A stretch of 51,043 bases of DNA, from contig CAIJGS010000303.1 of the NCBI GenBank assembly GCA_903820285.1, positions 1 to 51,043 of the forward strand. The letters run 5' to 3'. Shown piece by piece: positions 1-8,857 of the stretch (the stretch's first letter is position 1; every line of letters starts with the position of its first letter). This stretch comes from an uncultured Verrucomicrobia subdivision 3 bacterium (GTDB taxonomy: Bacteria; Verrucomicrobiota; Verrucomicrobiia; Limisphaerales; UBA11358). The notes below the pieces were generated by a model. The model was not told where the DNA came from, did not search any database, and saw only the letters and a program-made list of their open reading frames with translations. A program made the position numbers and the translations under genes.

Positions 1-426
1 GTCGTATCCAAAATCTCAGCCCTTGGAATTAAATGGGACTCTCACCAAAACATGTACGTATTTCAGAATGGAAAACACCTCCCGAAAGTCGAAAAGGCGA
101 TTTACCGGCGTCAAATTTGGAAACTTGACGGATTGGGTTTCGAAATTGCCGAATTGGTGCTAGAACGAAAAAGCGACATGTGGGTGGACGTAACTGTGAG
201 TTCGACGGAAAAAGCCGGAGTGCCGCTCCGGCCTGCCACTTTACTTCTATTTGACAATAAGGATACCAGGGTGCCAATGGAGACATTCTCGTTTGATGGT
301 AATGTTGGCAAGGGTAGCAGCAGAATTGAAACCCGGACTATCGGATTGCGGGCAGGCACCGAACTTACCGCAAAACTCGTGGTACCCGGCGATTCAACCA
401 ATTTGAGCCCTGTCTTGAAACCCTAG
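1..426 (+). CDS. 3' part of an unknown protein gene
   Basis: The frame is open from the first base of the window to a TAG stop at 424-426, so the gene probably begins upstream; an in-frame ATG at 52 is the first internal candidate. The visible 141 residues are rich in beta-forming stretches and lack a signal peptide, membrane segment or catalytic motif that I recognise. The segment around 'SDMWVDVTVSSTEKAG' to 'AGTELTAKLVVPGD' reads like a small beta-sandwich. Base composition is less C-rich than the exporter gene that follows 8 to 65 bases downstream on the same strand. Function unknown. Confidence 0.5.
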   Translation, partial: VVSKISALGIKWDSHQNMYVFQNGKHLPKVEKAIYRRQIWKLDGLGFEIAELVLERKSDMWVDVTVSSTEKAGVPLRPATLLLFDNKDTRVPMETFSFDGNVGKGSSRIETRTIGLRAGTELTAKLVVPGDSTNLSPVLKP

Positions 427-491
427 GGTGGCCGATGTTGGGATGGTTGCTATTGCCGCCCCGGCCCATCTTTGTCACGATGCCACCCGCC

Positions 492-2336
492 ATGGCACAG
501 AATAATTCCCGGGGCCGGCCGAATCTTGATCTGCCCAAAGCGAAACTCACCCGGCAAAACCTGCGGGATACCGCGCTGTTGCTGTCGTACCTCCGCCCCT
601 ATCGGGGCCTGCTCGCCGCCGCCGGCAGCGCGATGATCCTCTCCAGCCTGCTGAGCCTCTGTTTTCCTTTTCTCGCCGGCAGCCTCATGGATGCCGCCGT
701 GCCCGGGACCGCCGGCCACGGAATCGCCTGGCTCCCGCATTCCATCAATGCCGTGGCCCTCCTCATGCTGGGTGTGATTGCCATTCAGGCTGCCAGTTCC
801 TTTTTTCATTCCACCACCATGACCAAGATCGGCCAGCGTGCCCTTGCCGATCTCCGCCGGGACACCTACAGCCGCCTGATTTGCCTGCCCATGAACTTCT
901 TCGGCCAGCGCCGCGTCGGCGAATTGAACAGCCGCATCGCTGCCGACCTCACCCAGATCGAGGCCACTCTCATCAACTCCGTGCCCCAGTTCCTACGGCA
1001 AACTCTCCTGCTGCTCGGCGGCATAACGCTCATCGCCAGCACCTCGGGCCGGCTGACCCTCATCATGCTGGGTGCCATTCCGCCGGTCATCATTCTGGCC
1101 GTCGTCTTCGGCCGGAAGATCCGCGATAATTCGCGCAAAACCCAGGACAAGCTCGCCGCCACCGGCGTGATCGTGGAAGAAACCTTGCAGGGAATTTTTA
1201 ATGTGAAAGCCTTCGTCAATGAGGCCTTCGAAATCGCCCGCTACGGTCGCAGCCTGGATGAATACCTCGCAGCGGCGTTGAGCGGGGCCCGGCTGCGGGG
1301 CGCGTTTTTTGCCTTCATCATTTTCTCCCTGTTCGGTTGCATTGTGGTGGTGCTGTGGTCCGGTGCCACGCTGTTGCAGAGCGGCCGGATCAGCATCGGC
1401 GAGATGACCCGGTTCGTCCTTTACACCGCCTTCGTGGCCGGTGCCATGGGCCAGTTCGCCGACCTCTACGCGCAGCTGCAGAAAGCCGTGGGTGCCACCC
1501 AGCGCGTTCGCGAACTGCTGTCGGAAACCCCGGAATTCACCCTCGCCCCGACCAGCACCACCGCCAACCCCGCCTCGCAACATCATGCCCTGCGTGGTGA
1601 AGTGGAATTTCACAACGTTCATTTCCGTTACGCCTCCCGGCCCGAGGTGGAAGTGCTCAAAGGCATTTCCTTTACCGCCAAACCCGGCGAGAAAATCGCC
1701 CTGGTCGGCCCCAGCGGCTCCGGCAAATCCACCATCATTTCCCTCATCCTGCGCTTCTACGATCCTCACCCCGGCGAATTCCGGGTGGATGGCCAACCCG
1801 CCAACAATTACCCGCTTGCCTGGCTGCGGAACCAGATGTCCATCGTGCCACAGGAAGCCATGCTCTTCGGTGGCACCATTTTTGAAAACATCGCCTACGG
1901 CCGCCCGGAAGCCACTGAAGCCCAAGTGCTGGCAGCCGCGCGCCAGGCCCATGCCTATGATTTCATCACGGCCTTCCCGGAAGGGTTCAAGACCATGGTC
2001 GGCGAGCGCGGGGTAAAACTCTCTGGTGGACAACGCCAGCGCGTGGCCATTGCGCGCGCCATTTTGAAAGATCCGGCCATTCTCATTCTCGACGAAGCCA
2101 CCAGCTCGCTGGACTCGGAAAGCGAACGCCTTGTGCAACTCGCCCTCGACCAGTTGATGGAAAATCGCACCACCTTCATGATCGCCCACCGCCTGGCCAC
2201 CGTCCGCCGCGCCGACCGCATTCTGGTCATCCAAGGCGGCCTGCTCGTGGAATCCGGCACCCACGAAGAATTATTTCAGCAACCCAACGGCCTCTACCGT
2301 CACCTGGCGGAATTGCAGTTTGGAGCCAATCTGTAA
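492..2336 (+). CDS. ABC exporter, fused membrane and ATPase domains (MsbA-like)
   Basis: This is a half-transporter with a type-1 exporter membrane domain followed by a nucleotide-binding domain, acting as a homodimer in the cytoplasmic membrane to flip or export a lipid or other amphiphile. About six hydrophobic segments occupy roughly the first 310 residues. The ATPase half shows Walker A GPSGSGKST (about residues 405-413), the signature LSGGQRQRVA (about 510), Walker B ILILDEATSSLD (about 530) and the switch histidine in IAHRL. Length (614 residues) fits MsbA/lipid-A exporters, but substrate cannot be deduced. ATG codons at 435 and 480 are also in frame; 492 was chosen because it gives the usual short cytoplasmic N-terminus (MAQNNS), and no ribosome-binding site decides the matter. 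No partner gene lies beside it. Confidence 0.9.
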   Translation: MAQNNSRGRPNLDLPKAKLTRQNLRDTALLLSYLRPYRGLLAAAGSAMILSSLLSLCFPFLAGSLMDAAVPGTAGHGIAWLPHSINAVALLMLGVIAIQAASSFFHSTTMTKIGQRALADLRRDTYSRLICLPMNFFGQRRVGELNSRIAADLTQIEATLINSVPQFLRQTLLLLGGITLIASTSGRLTLIMLGAIPPVIILAVVFGRKIRDNSRKTQDKLAATGVIVEETLQGIFNVKAFVNEAFEIARYGRSLDEYLAAALSGARLRGAFFAFIIFSLFGCIVVVLWSGATLLQSGRISIGEMTRFVLYTAFVAGAMGQFADLYAQLQKAVGATQRVRELLSETPEFTLAPTSTTANPASQHHALRGEVEFHNVHFRYASRPEVEVLKGISFTAKPGEKIALVGPSGSGKSTIISLILRFYDPHPGEFRVDGQPANNYPLAWLRNQMSIVPQEAMLFGGTIFENIAYGRPEATEAQVLAAARQAHAYDFITAFPEGFKTMVGERGVKLSGGQRQRVAIARAILKDPAILILDEATSSLDSESERLVQLALDQLMENRTTFMIAHRLATVRRADRILVIQGGLLVESGTHEELFQQPNGLYRHLAELQFGANL

Positions 2337-2382
2337 ATGATTGGGCCTTCCAAATTAAACACGGTTGGAAGCGCCACCCCCA

Positions 2383-2444
2383 GCGCCCTAGGCGCGACAT
2401 ATTTGTAGTTCAACCAATCAAACGCCTTCAGCCCCGTATGGGGC
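2383..2444. repeat. Dispersed-type palindromic repeat between exporter and metG
   Basis: The 253-bp gap between the exporter and metG holds two short hairpins, GCGCC-cta-GGCGC (2383-2395) and GCCCC-gtat-GGGGC (2431-2444), linked by 'GACATATTTGTAG'. This layout (GC hairpin, 'GACAT.TTTGTAG', second 'GCCCC..GGGGC' hairpin followed by 'GGCATCTT') resembles short intergenic repeats that I recall from several environmental bacterial genomes. Only one copy is in the window, so the dispersed character is inference. The rest of the gap shows no gene. Confidence 0.35.
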
Positions 2445-2589
2445 GGCATCTTCGGCCTGATCATTTGACATTATTGAACCTGCCGCTTCCCAGCCTGCCA
2501 CGCGCCCGGTCATTGGCCGTCCGATGTTTTTCCATCCCTCATTCCGGTTTGCCTTTGGCCCGTTTGTAAGCCAGAATCTCCATTCGATA

Positions 2590-4095
2590 ATGAGCAAACG
2601 GTTTTATATCACGACGGCGATTGACTACGTCAACGGGCAGCCCCACATCGGACATGCCTATGAAAAGATCATCGCGGATGTCATCGCGCGGTCCCGCCGC
2701 AGCCTCGGCCAGGAGGTTTTCTTCCTGACCGGCCTGGACGAGCATGGCCAGAAGGTCCAGCAGGCCGCCTTGGCCGAGAAAAAGAATCCACAGGAATATT
2801 GCGATGCCATCGCCGCCGACTGGCTGACCTTCGCCAAGCGGCTCGAGCTGACCAACGACGATTTTGTCCGCACCACCCAGCCGCGCCACAAGGAATATGT
2901 CCAGTCCACTCTGGCCAAACTCCAGGCTACCGGCCATTTTTACAAGGCCAGCTACATCGGCTTTTATTCCGCCCGCGAAGAAACCTTCCTCACCGAGAAA
3001 GACCGCCGCCCGGACGGCACCTTTGACCCCAGCTACGGCGAAGTGGTCGAACTCAAGGAGGAAAATTACTACTTCAAACTGGGCGAACACCAGCAATGGC
3101 TCATTGATTATATCGAGGCGAACCCGTCCTTTGTGCAGCCGGATTACCGGCGCAATGAAGTGCTCGGCTTTCTCAAAAACAACAAGCTGGAAGACCTCTG
3201 CATCTCCCGGCCGGTCGCCCGCCTGAACTGGGGTATTCCCCTGCCCTTCGATCCCGAATTCGTCACCTACGTCTGGTTCGATGCCCTGGTGAATTACGCC
3301 AGCGTGGCCCATGCGCACAACGAACTCGGGCTGTGGCCGGCGGACGTCCATGTCATCGGCAAGGACATCCTGAAATTTCACGCTGTTTACTGGCCCATTA
3401 TGCTGAAGGCCATGGGCCTCCCGCTGCCGAAGCAAGTGCTGGTGCACGGCTGGTGGCAGAAGGACGGCGCCCGCATCAGCAAGAGCACCGGCAATGTCGT
3501 GGATCCCATCGCTGTCATCAATGAATGGGGTCTGGACGCCTTCCGCTTTTACGTGCTGCGCGAACTGGACATCGGCCCCGATGGCAACTGGACCGACGCC
3601 GGGTTCCGTTCCCGTTACCAATCCGAACTGGCCAACGGCCTCGGCAATCTGGTGAACCGCTCGCTCTCCATGCTAAAGCGTTACCGGAATGGCGTGGTGC
3701 CGGCCCAATCCAATGAACTCGCCGCCGATGCCGCCAAGGCATCCGATGAAACGCGCGCGTTGCTCAAGCAAAACCAGCTGCAATCCGCCCTGCAAAGCAT
3801 CTGGGGCCTGGTCAATCGTGCCAACCAGTACGTGGACCAGACCGCGCCGTTCAAGCTGGCCAAAGATCCGGCCCAGGCTCAGCGGCTCGATGAAGTGCTC
3901 TACAATCTGGCCGAAGCCTGCCGCGTGCTCGCCGTTCTGCTCTGGCCGTTCCTGCCTGGCACCTCGACCAAAATCTATGCCCAACTCGGCCTGCCCGGCG
4001 CGCCCGAGAAATTCGACGCCAGCAGCTGGGGCGGTCTGACCGCCGGCCATACCATCGGCGAACCCGCGCCGCTGTTTCCGCGCAAAGATGTTTGA
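2590..4095 (+). CDS. metG: Methionyl-tRNA synthetase
   Basis: Class I aminoacyl-tRNA synthetase that charges tRNA-Met in the cytoplasm. HIGH is at residues 19-22 (PHIGHAYEK) and the KMSKS loop reads RISKS at 295-299, followed by TGNVVDP. The connective insert lacks the paired CxxC zinc motifs of the E. coli enzyme: between 'GFYSAREETFLTE' and 'VVELKEENYYFKL' there is no cysteine, so this is a metal-free short form. At 501 residues it ends after the anticodon-binding helical domain and has no C-terminal EMAP/Trbp111 tRNA-binding domain. The ATG at 2590 (MSKRFYITTAIDY) was chosen over an upstream in-frame ATG at 2524, which would add 22 residues ahead of the conserved Rossmann-fold start. The next gene begins 3 bases after its stop. 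Confidence 0.97.
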   Translation: MSKRFYITTAIDYVNGQPHIGHAYEKIIADVIARSRRSLGQEVFFLTGLDEHGQKVQQAALAEKKNPQEYCDAIAADWLTFAKRLELTNDDFVRTTQPRHKEYVQSTLAKLQATGHFYKASYIGFYSAREETFLTEKDRRPDGTFDPSYGEVVELKEENYYFKLGEHQQWLIDYIEANPSFVQPDYRRNEVLGFLKNNKLEDLCISRPVARLNWGIPLPFDPEFVTYVWFDALVNYASVAHAHNELGLWPADVHVIGKDILKFHAVYWPIMLKAMGLPLPKQVLVHGWWQKDGARISKSTGNVVDPIAVINEWGLDAFRFYVLRELDIGPDGNWTDAGFRSRYQSELANGLGNLVNRSLSMLKRYRNGVVPAQSNELAADAAKASDETRALLKQNQLQSALQSIWGLVNRANQYVDQTAPFKLAKDPAQAQRLDEVLYNLAEACRVLAVLLWPFLPGTSTKIYAQLGLPGAPEKFDASSWGGLTAGHTIGEPAPLFPRKDV

Positions 4096-4098
4096 ACC

Positions 4099-5877
4099 AT
4101 GAATGCGCTGCTGCAAATCATCCTGATTTGTTTTGCGGTCAGCGCCACCGCCCAAAGCCTTCAACTGCCGCCCCGCGCCACCGATGCGCCGGGCGGCGTT
4201 GCTTTTGCCCACCAATTGGAGCCGCTCGTTTTCTCCGCGCGCGAGGCCTCCATTTTCTCCGCCGTCCGCGCCGGCAATGTCCCTGACTTCCTGCGCCACT
4301 TCTGCCCGGTCTCGGTCACCAACGCGGTGGATGGCGTCACGAATGTAGCCACGTTTTTCGCCGCGCCGGATTACCTCGCAGTTGGCTCGGACGACGATTA
4401 TTTCTTCACCCCTATTTCCCCGGCCATCGCCCAGCACCTGGCCGACTCACTGGGTTGCGTCCTGCCCACACCCAAAATGTCCGATGCCATCTACGCCGCC
4501 GCCGAGGTAAAGCTGACCCCGTCCCCCATTTCACCGACGCCAGCGATGACCACCGTGCCGGTCTTTGAGCATATCAACGAACTGATCCACACCCAGCGCG
4601 CAGCCCAGTTGGCTGCCCATCCCCTCGGCTCCCTTGTTGCCGGCGACAAGAAGGACGTCGTCATCTCCGCTCGCCTCGCCACCTCGCCGCGCAAAGTTGC
4701 CATCTACGGCTGGCATCAGACCAACGGCGTGGCCATCCAACCCCTATTCCTCGGCCACACCGTCGCGTGGGTGGATTACAGCCACGGCATCCGCCTGATC
4801 TCCCAAACCATGATCGTCAACGGCCAGACCAACACCATCCCCCAAGTGCTGGCCGACCCAAAACTATGCGGCCTCATCAGCGATGAAGGCGTCATCACCA
4901 ATGCCCGCTATGCCACGAATGTCATCGCCCCAGCCCCGGCGGAAATCTTGGATTTGCCCTGGCCAAAGGGCTTTTTGCCCGGCCCCCAAGCCGGCGAACT
5001 CGTCCGCGAGATTCATCTGCCCGATGAAATTCGGTTACTCATCGATGCGCCGGCGGTTGATTTGATGTCGCTAAACCGTCCTCTGGAACTCATCTTCTAC
5101 GCCCTGCCCAACGGCAACACCATCGAACAGACCATCGGCAAAACCTTGCAACCCGGCGACGACTGGCATTACGACATCCAGAATATCGGCGCTCAAACAC
5201 GCTTTCTTCGCCAGATCATCACCACCCGCACCCTCGTGGTGGTCTATCTGGAAGCCGGCCTGAAAAGCTGGCCGGCGTGGCGCAAAAAGTATGACGACCA
5301 CCGCCTCGCCCAGATCGTCACCGGCGTGCGCGGCATCTTCCCCGCCACCAACACCGAGGCGGTCCTCGCCGGCCACAGCGGCGGCGGCAGCCTGATTTTT
5401 GGTTTCTTGAATGCGGTCGACACCATCCCGGACTGGATCAAACGCATCGCCTTTCTGGACAGCGATTACGCCTACGACACTACCCGTCATGCGGATAAGC
5501 TCCGGCATTGGCTGGCGGCGTCCCCGGAAAATCATCTCTGCGTGCTCGCCTATCAGGATTATCTGGCGCGTTTAAATGGCAAACCGTTTGTCAGCGAAGC
5601 CGGCGGAACCTGGGGCCGCAGTCACGTCCTGCTCAACGACCTCAGCGGCCAGTTTCCCTTTACCAGCCGAACCAACAATGGTTTGGAACAATTTTCCACC
5701 ACCAACGCGCAAGTTGAATTTCTGCTCAAAGAAAATCCCGAAGGCAAGATCCTGCACACCGTGCAAGTGGAACGCAACGGCTTCATCCAGTCTCTGCTCT
5801 CGGGAACCGCCGATGAAGGCAAGGGCTACGAGTATCTGGGGGCAAGGGCTTATTCTACTTTGATTGAAGGAAAGTAA
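4099..5877 (+). CDS. Secreted alpha/beta-hydrolase-like protein
   Basis: The first 19 residues (MNALLQIILICFAVSATAQ) are a clear Sec signal peptide, so the 592-residue product is exported. The only catalytic-looking motif is GHSGGGS (residues 425-431), a nucleophile elbow with Ser427, after 'LVVVYLEAG' and 'RGIFPATNTEAVLA', which fits the central sheet of an alpha/beta hydrolase. The N-terminal 300 residues (for example 'KVAIYGWHQTNGVAIQPL' and 'VAWVDYSHGIRLI') I do not recognise. Acid and histidine partners of the possible triad were not placed with certainty. The gene follows metG by 3 bases, which suggests co-transcription but no functional link. An esterase or peptidase role is possible; substrate unknown. 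Confidence 0.7.
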   Translation: MNALLQIILICFAVSATAQSLQLPPRATDAPGGVAFAHQLEPLVFSAREASIFSAVRAGNVPDFLRHFCPVSVTNAVDGVTNVATFFAAPDYLAVGSDDDYFFTPISPAIAQHLADSLGCVLPTPKMSDAIYAAAEVKLTPSPISPTPAMTTVPVFEHINELIHTQRAAQLAAHPLGSLVAGDKKDVVISARLATSPRKVAIYGWHQTNGVAIQPLFLGHTVAWVDYSHGIRLISQTMIVNGQTNTIPQVLADPKLCGLISDEGVITNARYATNVIAPAPAEILDLPWPKGFLPGPQAGELVREIHLPDEIRLLIDAPAVDLMSLNRPLELIFYALPNGNTIEQTIGKTLQPGDDWHYDIQNIGAQTRFLRQIITTRTLVVVYLEAGLKSWPAWRKKYDDHRLAQIVTGVRGIFPATNTEAVLAGHSGGGSLIFGFLNAVDTIPDWIKRIAFLDSDYAYDTTRHADKLRHWLAASPENHLCVLAYQDYLARLNGKPFVSEAGGTWGRSHVLLNDLSGQFPFTSRTNNGLEQFSTTNAQVEFLLKENPEGKILHTVQVERNGFIQSLLSGTADEGKGYEYLGARAYSTLIEGK

Positions 5878-5925
5878 CGGATGCGGTCATTTGCGATTTC
5901 GGGGCAATTCGGTTATGCTTTTAAC

Positions 5926-6273
5926 ATGAAACGATTTTCTGCCGTTTTGCTGGGGATGCTGGCGGTGTTCATGCTGGCGGGCTGCCAGTTTGCCAAGCCC
6001 ATCAACTGGAACAGTCGTGTGGGCAGCTACTCCTTTGATCAAGCGGTTATCGAACTCGGCCCGCCGGATAGCCAGGCCAAACTGAGCGATGGCCGGTTGG
6101 TGGCGAAATGGGTGACACGCTATGCCGGCGGCGGCTCGGTGATTGTAAGCGGCGGCTTTTATGCCTATCCCTCCGGCGTGGGTATTGTGCAGACCTCCCC
6201 CAATTACTACGAGCGCCAGCTTATTTTGACGTTCAGCACCAATAACGTACTCGCTTCGTGGACAAAGAAATAA
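5926..6273 (+). CDS. Small lipoprotein, function unknown
   Basis: The start at 5926 gives MKRFSAVLLGMLAVFMLAGC, a textbook lipoprotein signal with lipobox LAGC; an upstream in-frame ATG at 5881 would add 15 residues before it and is less likely. After lipid attachment at the cysteine the mature part is about 95 residues. It contains 'SYSFDQAVIELGPPDSQAKLSDGRLVAKW', a pattern like those of small envelope lipoproteins in which 'A...LG.PD....L.DG....W' recurs, followed by a glycine/tyrosine-rich hydrophobic stretch and a C-terminal beta strand. No enzyme motif is present. It lies 48 bases after the hydrolase-like gene. Confidence 0.72.
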   Translation: MKRFSAVLLGMLAVFMLAGCQFAKPINWNSRVGSYSFDQAVIELGPPDSQAKLSDGRLVAKWVTRYAGGGSVIVSGGFYAYPSGVGIVQTSPNYYERQLILTFSTNNVLASWTKK

Positions 6274-6449
6274 TCGGCTCGCCAGGCCGTGACCCGGCTT
6301 TCCACATTCAGGCCATATCAATGCCATGAGGCAAACTGGCCTGCGATTGCTTTGGTTTCGTGCCAAATATGCCTTGCGGTTATTTCCAAACATCAATTAG
6401 CGTGCTCAAGGAGTTGGATTTCAGGCATTGCCAAACCAACAAATAAACC

Positions 6450-7544
6450 ATGAACCCAAAACTCATCTTTGGCCTCGCGCTCGTTTTGGGTGGTGGGTTA
6501 GTTGGCTGTGCGAAGACCGACGAAAAAGTGGAATCCGTGACGCTACCGTCAGGCGAAGTTTTGGAAAACCACACCTATAGTGACAACGGAGGCTGGCCGA
6601 GCGGTGCCCGAATCAATGAATTGTTTCTGAAAAATCCGGCCACTGGCGTTTCCGAGCGGGTTGATGCCCATGGCAATTTGGATGATGTTTACGGTCCCTC
6701 TCTATTGGGGCGGTTTCCGCATCCGCAAGAAATCGTGCGCGGGGATGAAAAGGCGTTGCTCATCGGCCCGTATGTCTGCAAACGGTGGCTTTGGAAAAGC
6801 GGGCCGGAATGGTATGTCGCACGTTTTGACATGGCGGCGGATAACGCGGCGAAATATCTAAAGTCGTTCTTCAAGCCGGCCAACCCCGCGCTGTATTCGT
6901 CGTCAGGCCCGGCTGAGTTTTTGCATTATCAGATAGAAAGCCTCGATCTGGAGAACAATGTTCTGACCGTCAAACGGGTGCCGAGGAATGCACAGATGGA
7001 TGCTCCGGAATTTCGCGACTTTCCCGATTATCTGATTTACCGCGCCAGTGGTCATAACGGCCAATCCGGCTACCAGTTCCCATGGAAATTTGATGAGGCG
7101 CGCACGCGCGCCAAAAACGGCCCGCGCTGGGAAAAACCCATGCCGTTCAGAATGGCCTTGGATTATTCCGTTATCACTTTTGCGGCCAAGGCAGGTTTCA
7201 GTCCGCACGGAGAAAAGCGCGAGGTTGCGCTGGCTCATCCCGGAGCCAGGGAAATCGCCGCGCTATCGCTGGAATTGTCCGACCAGGAAGTGCGGGGCGC
7301 TCAATCCAAATATACCGTTTTCACCAATGCCATCGCCGACAAAATCGAAGCCATATATGGTTACGCCGGTGCCGAGACGAACCGCTTTTACATCTTCTGG
7401 GAACCGCGCAATCCGGAGTCATGGCAGACATCCGTGTCATCCGCCATGCTAAATCTTGATGAATGGACGTTGATCAATGAAGATTGGTTTGGACGGAATA
7501 TCTTACGTGAAGAATACGTCCGGTTGCGGAAACTGGAGCCATGA
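6450..7544 (+). CDS. Lipoprotein, function unknown
   Basis: MNPKLIFGLALVLGGGLVGC is a lipoprotein signal peptide with lipobox LVGC, so the 364-residue product is probably membrane-anchored and exported. The mature region has no domain I recognise. It is rich in aromatic residues and short beta-prone stretches ('GPYVCKRWLWKSGPEWYVARFD', here split around Trp/Tyr pairs) and one further cysteine pair member. The stop overlaps the start of the next gene by 4 bases (ATGA), so the two are likely translationally coupled. The N-terminus of the next protein starts with the same MNPKL, which hints at related leader sequences or a duplicated gene start. The 176 bases upstream hold nothing I can name. 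Confidence 0.7.
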   Translation: MNPKLIFGLALVLGGGLVGCAKTDEKVESVTLPSGEVLENHTYSDNGGWPSGARINELFLKNPATGVSERVDAHGNLDDVYGPSLLGRFPHPQEIVRGDEKALLIGPYVCKRWLWKSGPEWYVARFDMAADNAAKYLKSFFKPANPALYSSSGPAEFLHYQIESLDLENNVLTVKRVPRNAQMDAPEFRDFPDYLIYRASGHNGQSGYQFPWKFDEARTRAKNGPRWEKPMPFRMALDYSVITFAAKAGFSPHGEKREVALAHPGAREIAALSLELSDQEVRGAQSKYTVFTNAIADKIEAIYGYAGAETNRFYIFWEPRNPESWQTSVSSAMLNLDEWTLINEDWFGRNILREEYVRLRKLEP

Positions 7545-8854
7545 ACCCCAAACTCCTCCCCGTCCTCGCGCTCGTTTGGGCTGGCGGATTTGCCGGACAC
7601 TTGCAGGCCGAAACCGCCCGCGAAACCCTCCTGCGGGCGGCGCAAACAGCGCGGCAGCAGACGGCGGAACATCCGCACCCATTCCGCGATCTTAAAATCT
7701 TTGACGTTGCTTCCTCCAATACCGTGGCGGGCGCCGGTTTCCTGGTGGCAGACGAAAATACTGTTGTGGCCGTAACCGCAAAACACCCTTTTACCGAAGC
7801 CGGCCCCACTGATATTATCAGAGCGACCAACCAGTTCCGGTTGCAGCCGAAAATCCATGATGCCGATGATATTCTGGCCTTCACCGTGGCGGTCACGAAC
7901 GTCCCGGTCTTACAGCTCATGCCCGCAAAGTCGCGACTGCTCCGTGCCGGAGACACGCTGTCAGTGATTGGCCACGAAGGCGTATTGACCGGCAAACTTA
8001 CGCGGGCCGGGTTGGGCCAGGATGAAATGTTGCTTCCGGGCCAGCCGGTGACCGGGACATTGCAATTAATGATTCCGGGAGCTCATGATCTGGCCGGCAA
8101 CAGCGGCGCGCCCGTCATTCTGGATGAAACCGGTGAAGTCATCGGCGTGCTGCTCGGCGCGGAGGAGTTTGACCGTGAAACGGCGGTTGATTTCCAGCTG
8201 CTTTCGCTAGATCCCCCCGAACGGCATCCGGCGTTTGTCCCTCCAACCATCTTTTCAATCAAAACCGGCGATCAGCCAGCGGCCCGGACAGCCGATTTTT
8301 CGGAAGCCATATTGCCACCTGAAATATTCGCCCTGAGTCCCGGAATGCCGATAACCACCATTTTGGAACAGCGCCCATTTTTGCCCAATCGCCCCACGCC
8401 GTGGCTGCACGGCAAAAATTACGATGAAGCTTTTGCCAGCGACCGCCTGTTTCGTTCGGTGACATTTACGGTCAGCGGTGGACAGGCGGTAAAATTTGAA
8501 TTCATGAACGGAGGGCCAGACCCGACTCCCGGTCAGGTGGAATCCCTGTTTGACTGGTTTTTTGCCACCTTGGGCAAACCGCCGGAAGCGTTCTTATTCG
8601 GCGAGCATCGCCACCAGCCGGGTTACGCGTCCATCTATTGCCAATGGACGAATTCCCAAGCCACCGTCATTCTCGGTGCCAGCAGTTCAGGCTCCAAGCA
8701 TATCTATCTTGAATTGCTCGCTTTTGTGTCCGGCACCCCTCCGGTCACAATCCTCCAACCGTCCTGGAAAACGCCCATTTCATCCGACCTGGGATTCCTG
8801 CGCGGCGAAGTTCAAAAACTGGCCCGCAAGTCAGCAACTCAAACACAACCCTGA
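7541..8854 (+). CDS. Exported trypsin-fold serine protease-like protein
   Basis: A signal peptide (MNPKLLPVLALVWAGGFAGHLQA) is followed by a chymotrypsin/HtrA-like core. The putative triad is His82 in AVTAKHPF, Asp109 or Asp110 in HDADDILAFTV, and Ser188 in LAGNSGAPV, the counterpart of the usual GDSGGPV. After the Ser the frame continues 'ILDETGEVIGVLLG', as in trypsin folds. The C-terminal half (about residues 230-437) has no PDZ motif I can see and is unassigned. The usual GDSGGP is altered to GNSGAP, so activity is plausible but not certain. It overlaps the preceding lipoprotein gene by 4 bases and ends only 3 bases from the convergent end of ftsZ, with no terminator visible between them. 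Confidence 0.72.
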   Translation: MNPKLLPVLALVWAGGFAGHLQAETARETLLRAAQTARQQTAEHPHPFRDLKIFDVASSNTVAGAGFLVADENTVVAVTAKHPFTEAGPTDIIRATNQFRLQPKIHDADDILAFTVAVTNVPVLQLMPAKSRLLRAGDTLSVIGHEGVLTGKLTRAGLGQDEMLLPGQPVTGTLQLMIPGAHDLAGNSGAPVILDETGEVIGVLLGAEEFDRETAVDFQLLSLDPPERHPAFVPPTIFSIKTGDQPAARTADFSEAILPPEIFALSPGMPITTILEQRPFLPNRPTPWLHGKNYDEAFASDRLFRSVTFTVSGGQAVKFEFMNGGPDPTPGQVESLFDWFFATLGKPPEAFLFGEHRHQPGYASIYCQWTNSQATVILGASSSGSKHIYLELLAFVSGTPPVTILQPSWKTPISSDLGFLRGEVQKLARKSATQTQP

Positions 8855-8857
8855 ACC

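Noticed and set aside
993-2264. 423-codon frame on the - strand within the ABC exporter
   Set aside because: Gly/His-rich shadow; the + strand has all ABC motifs.
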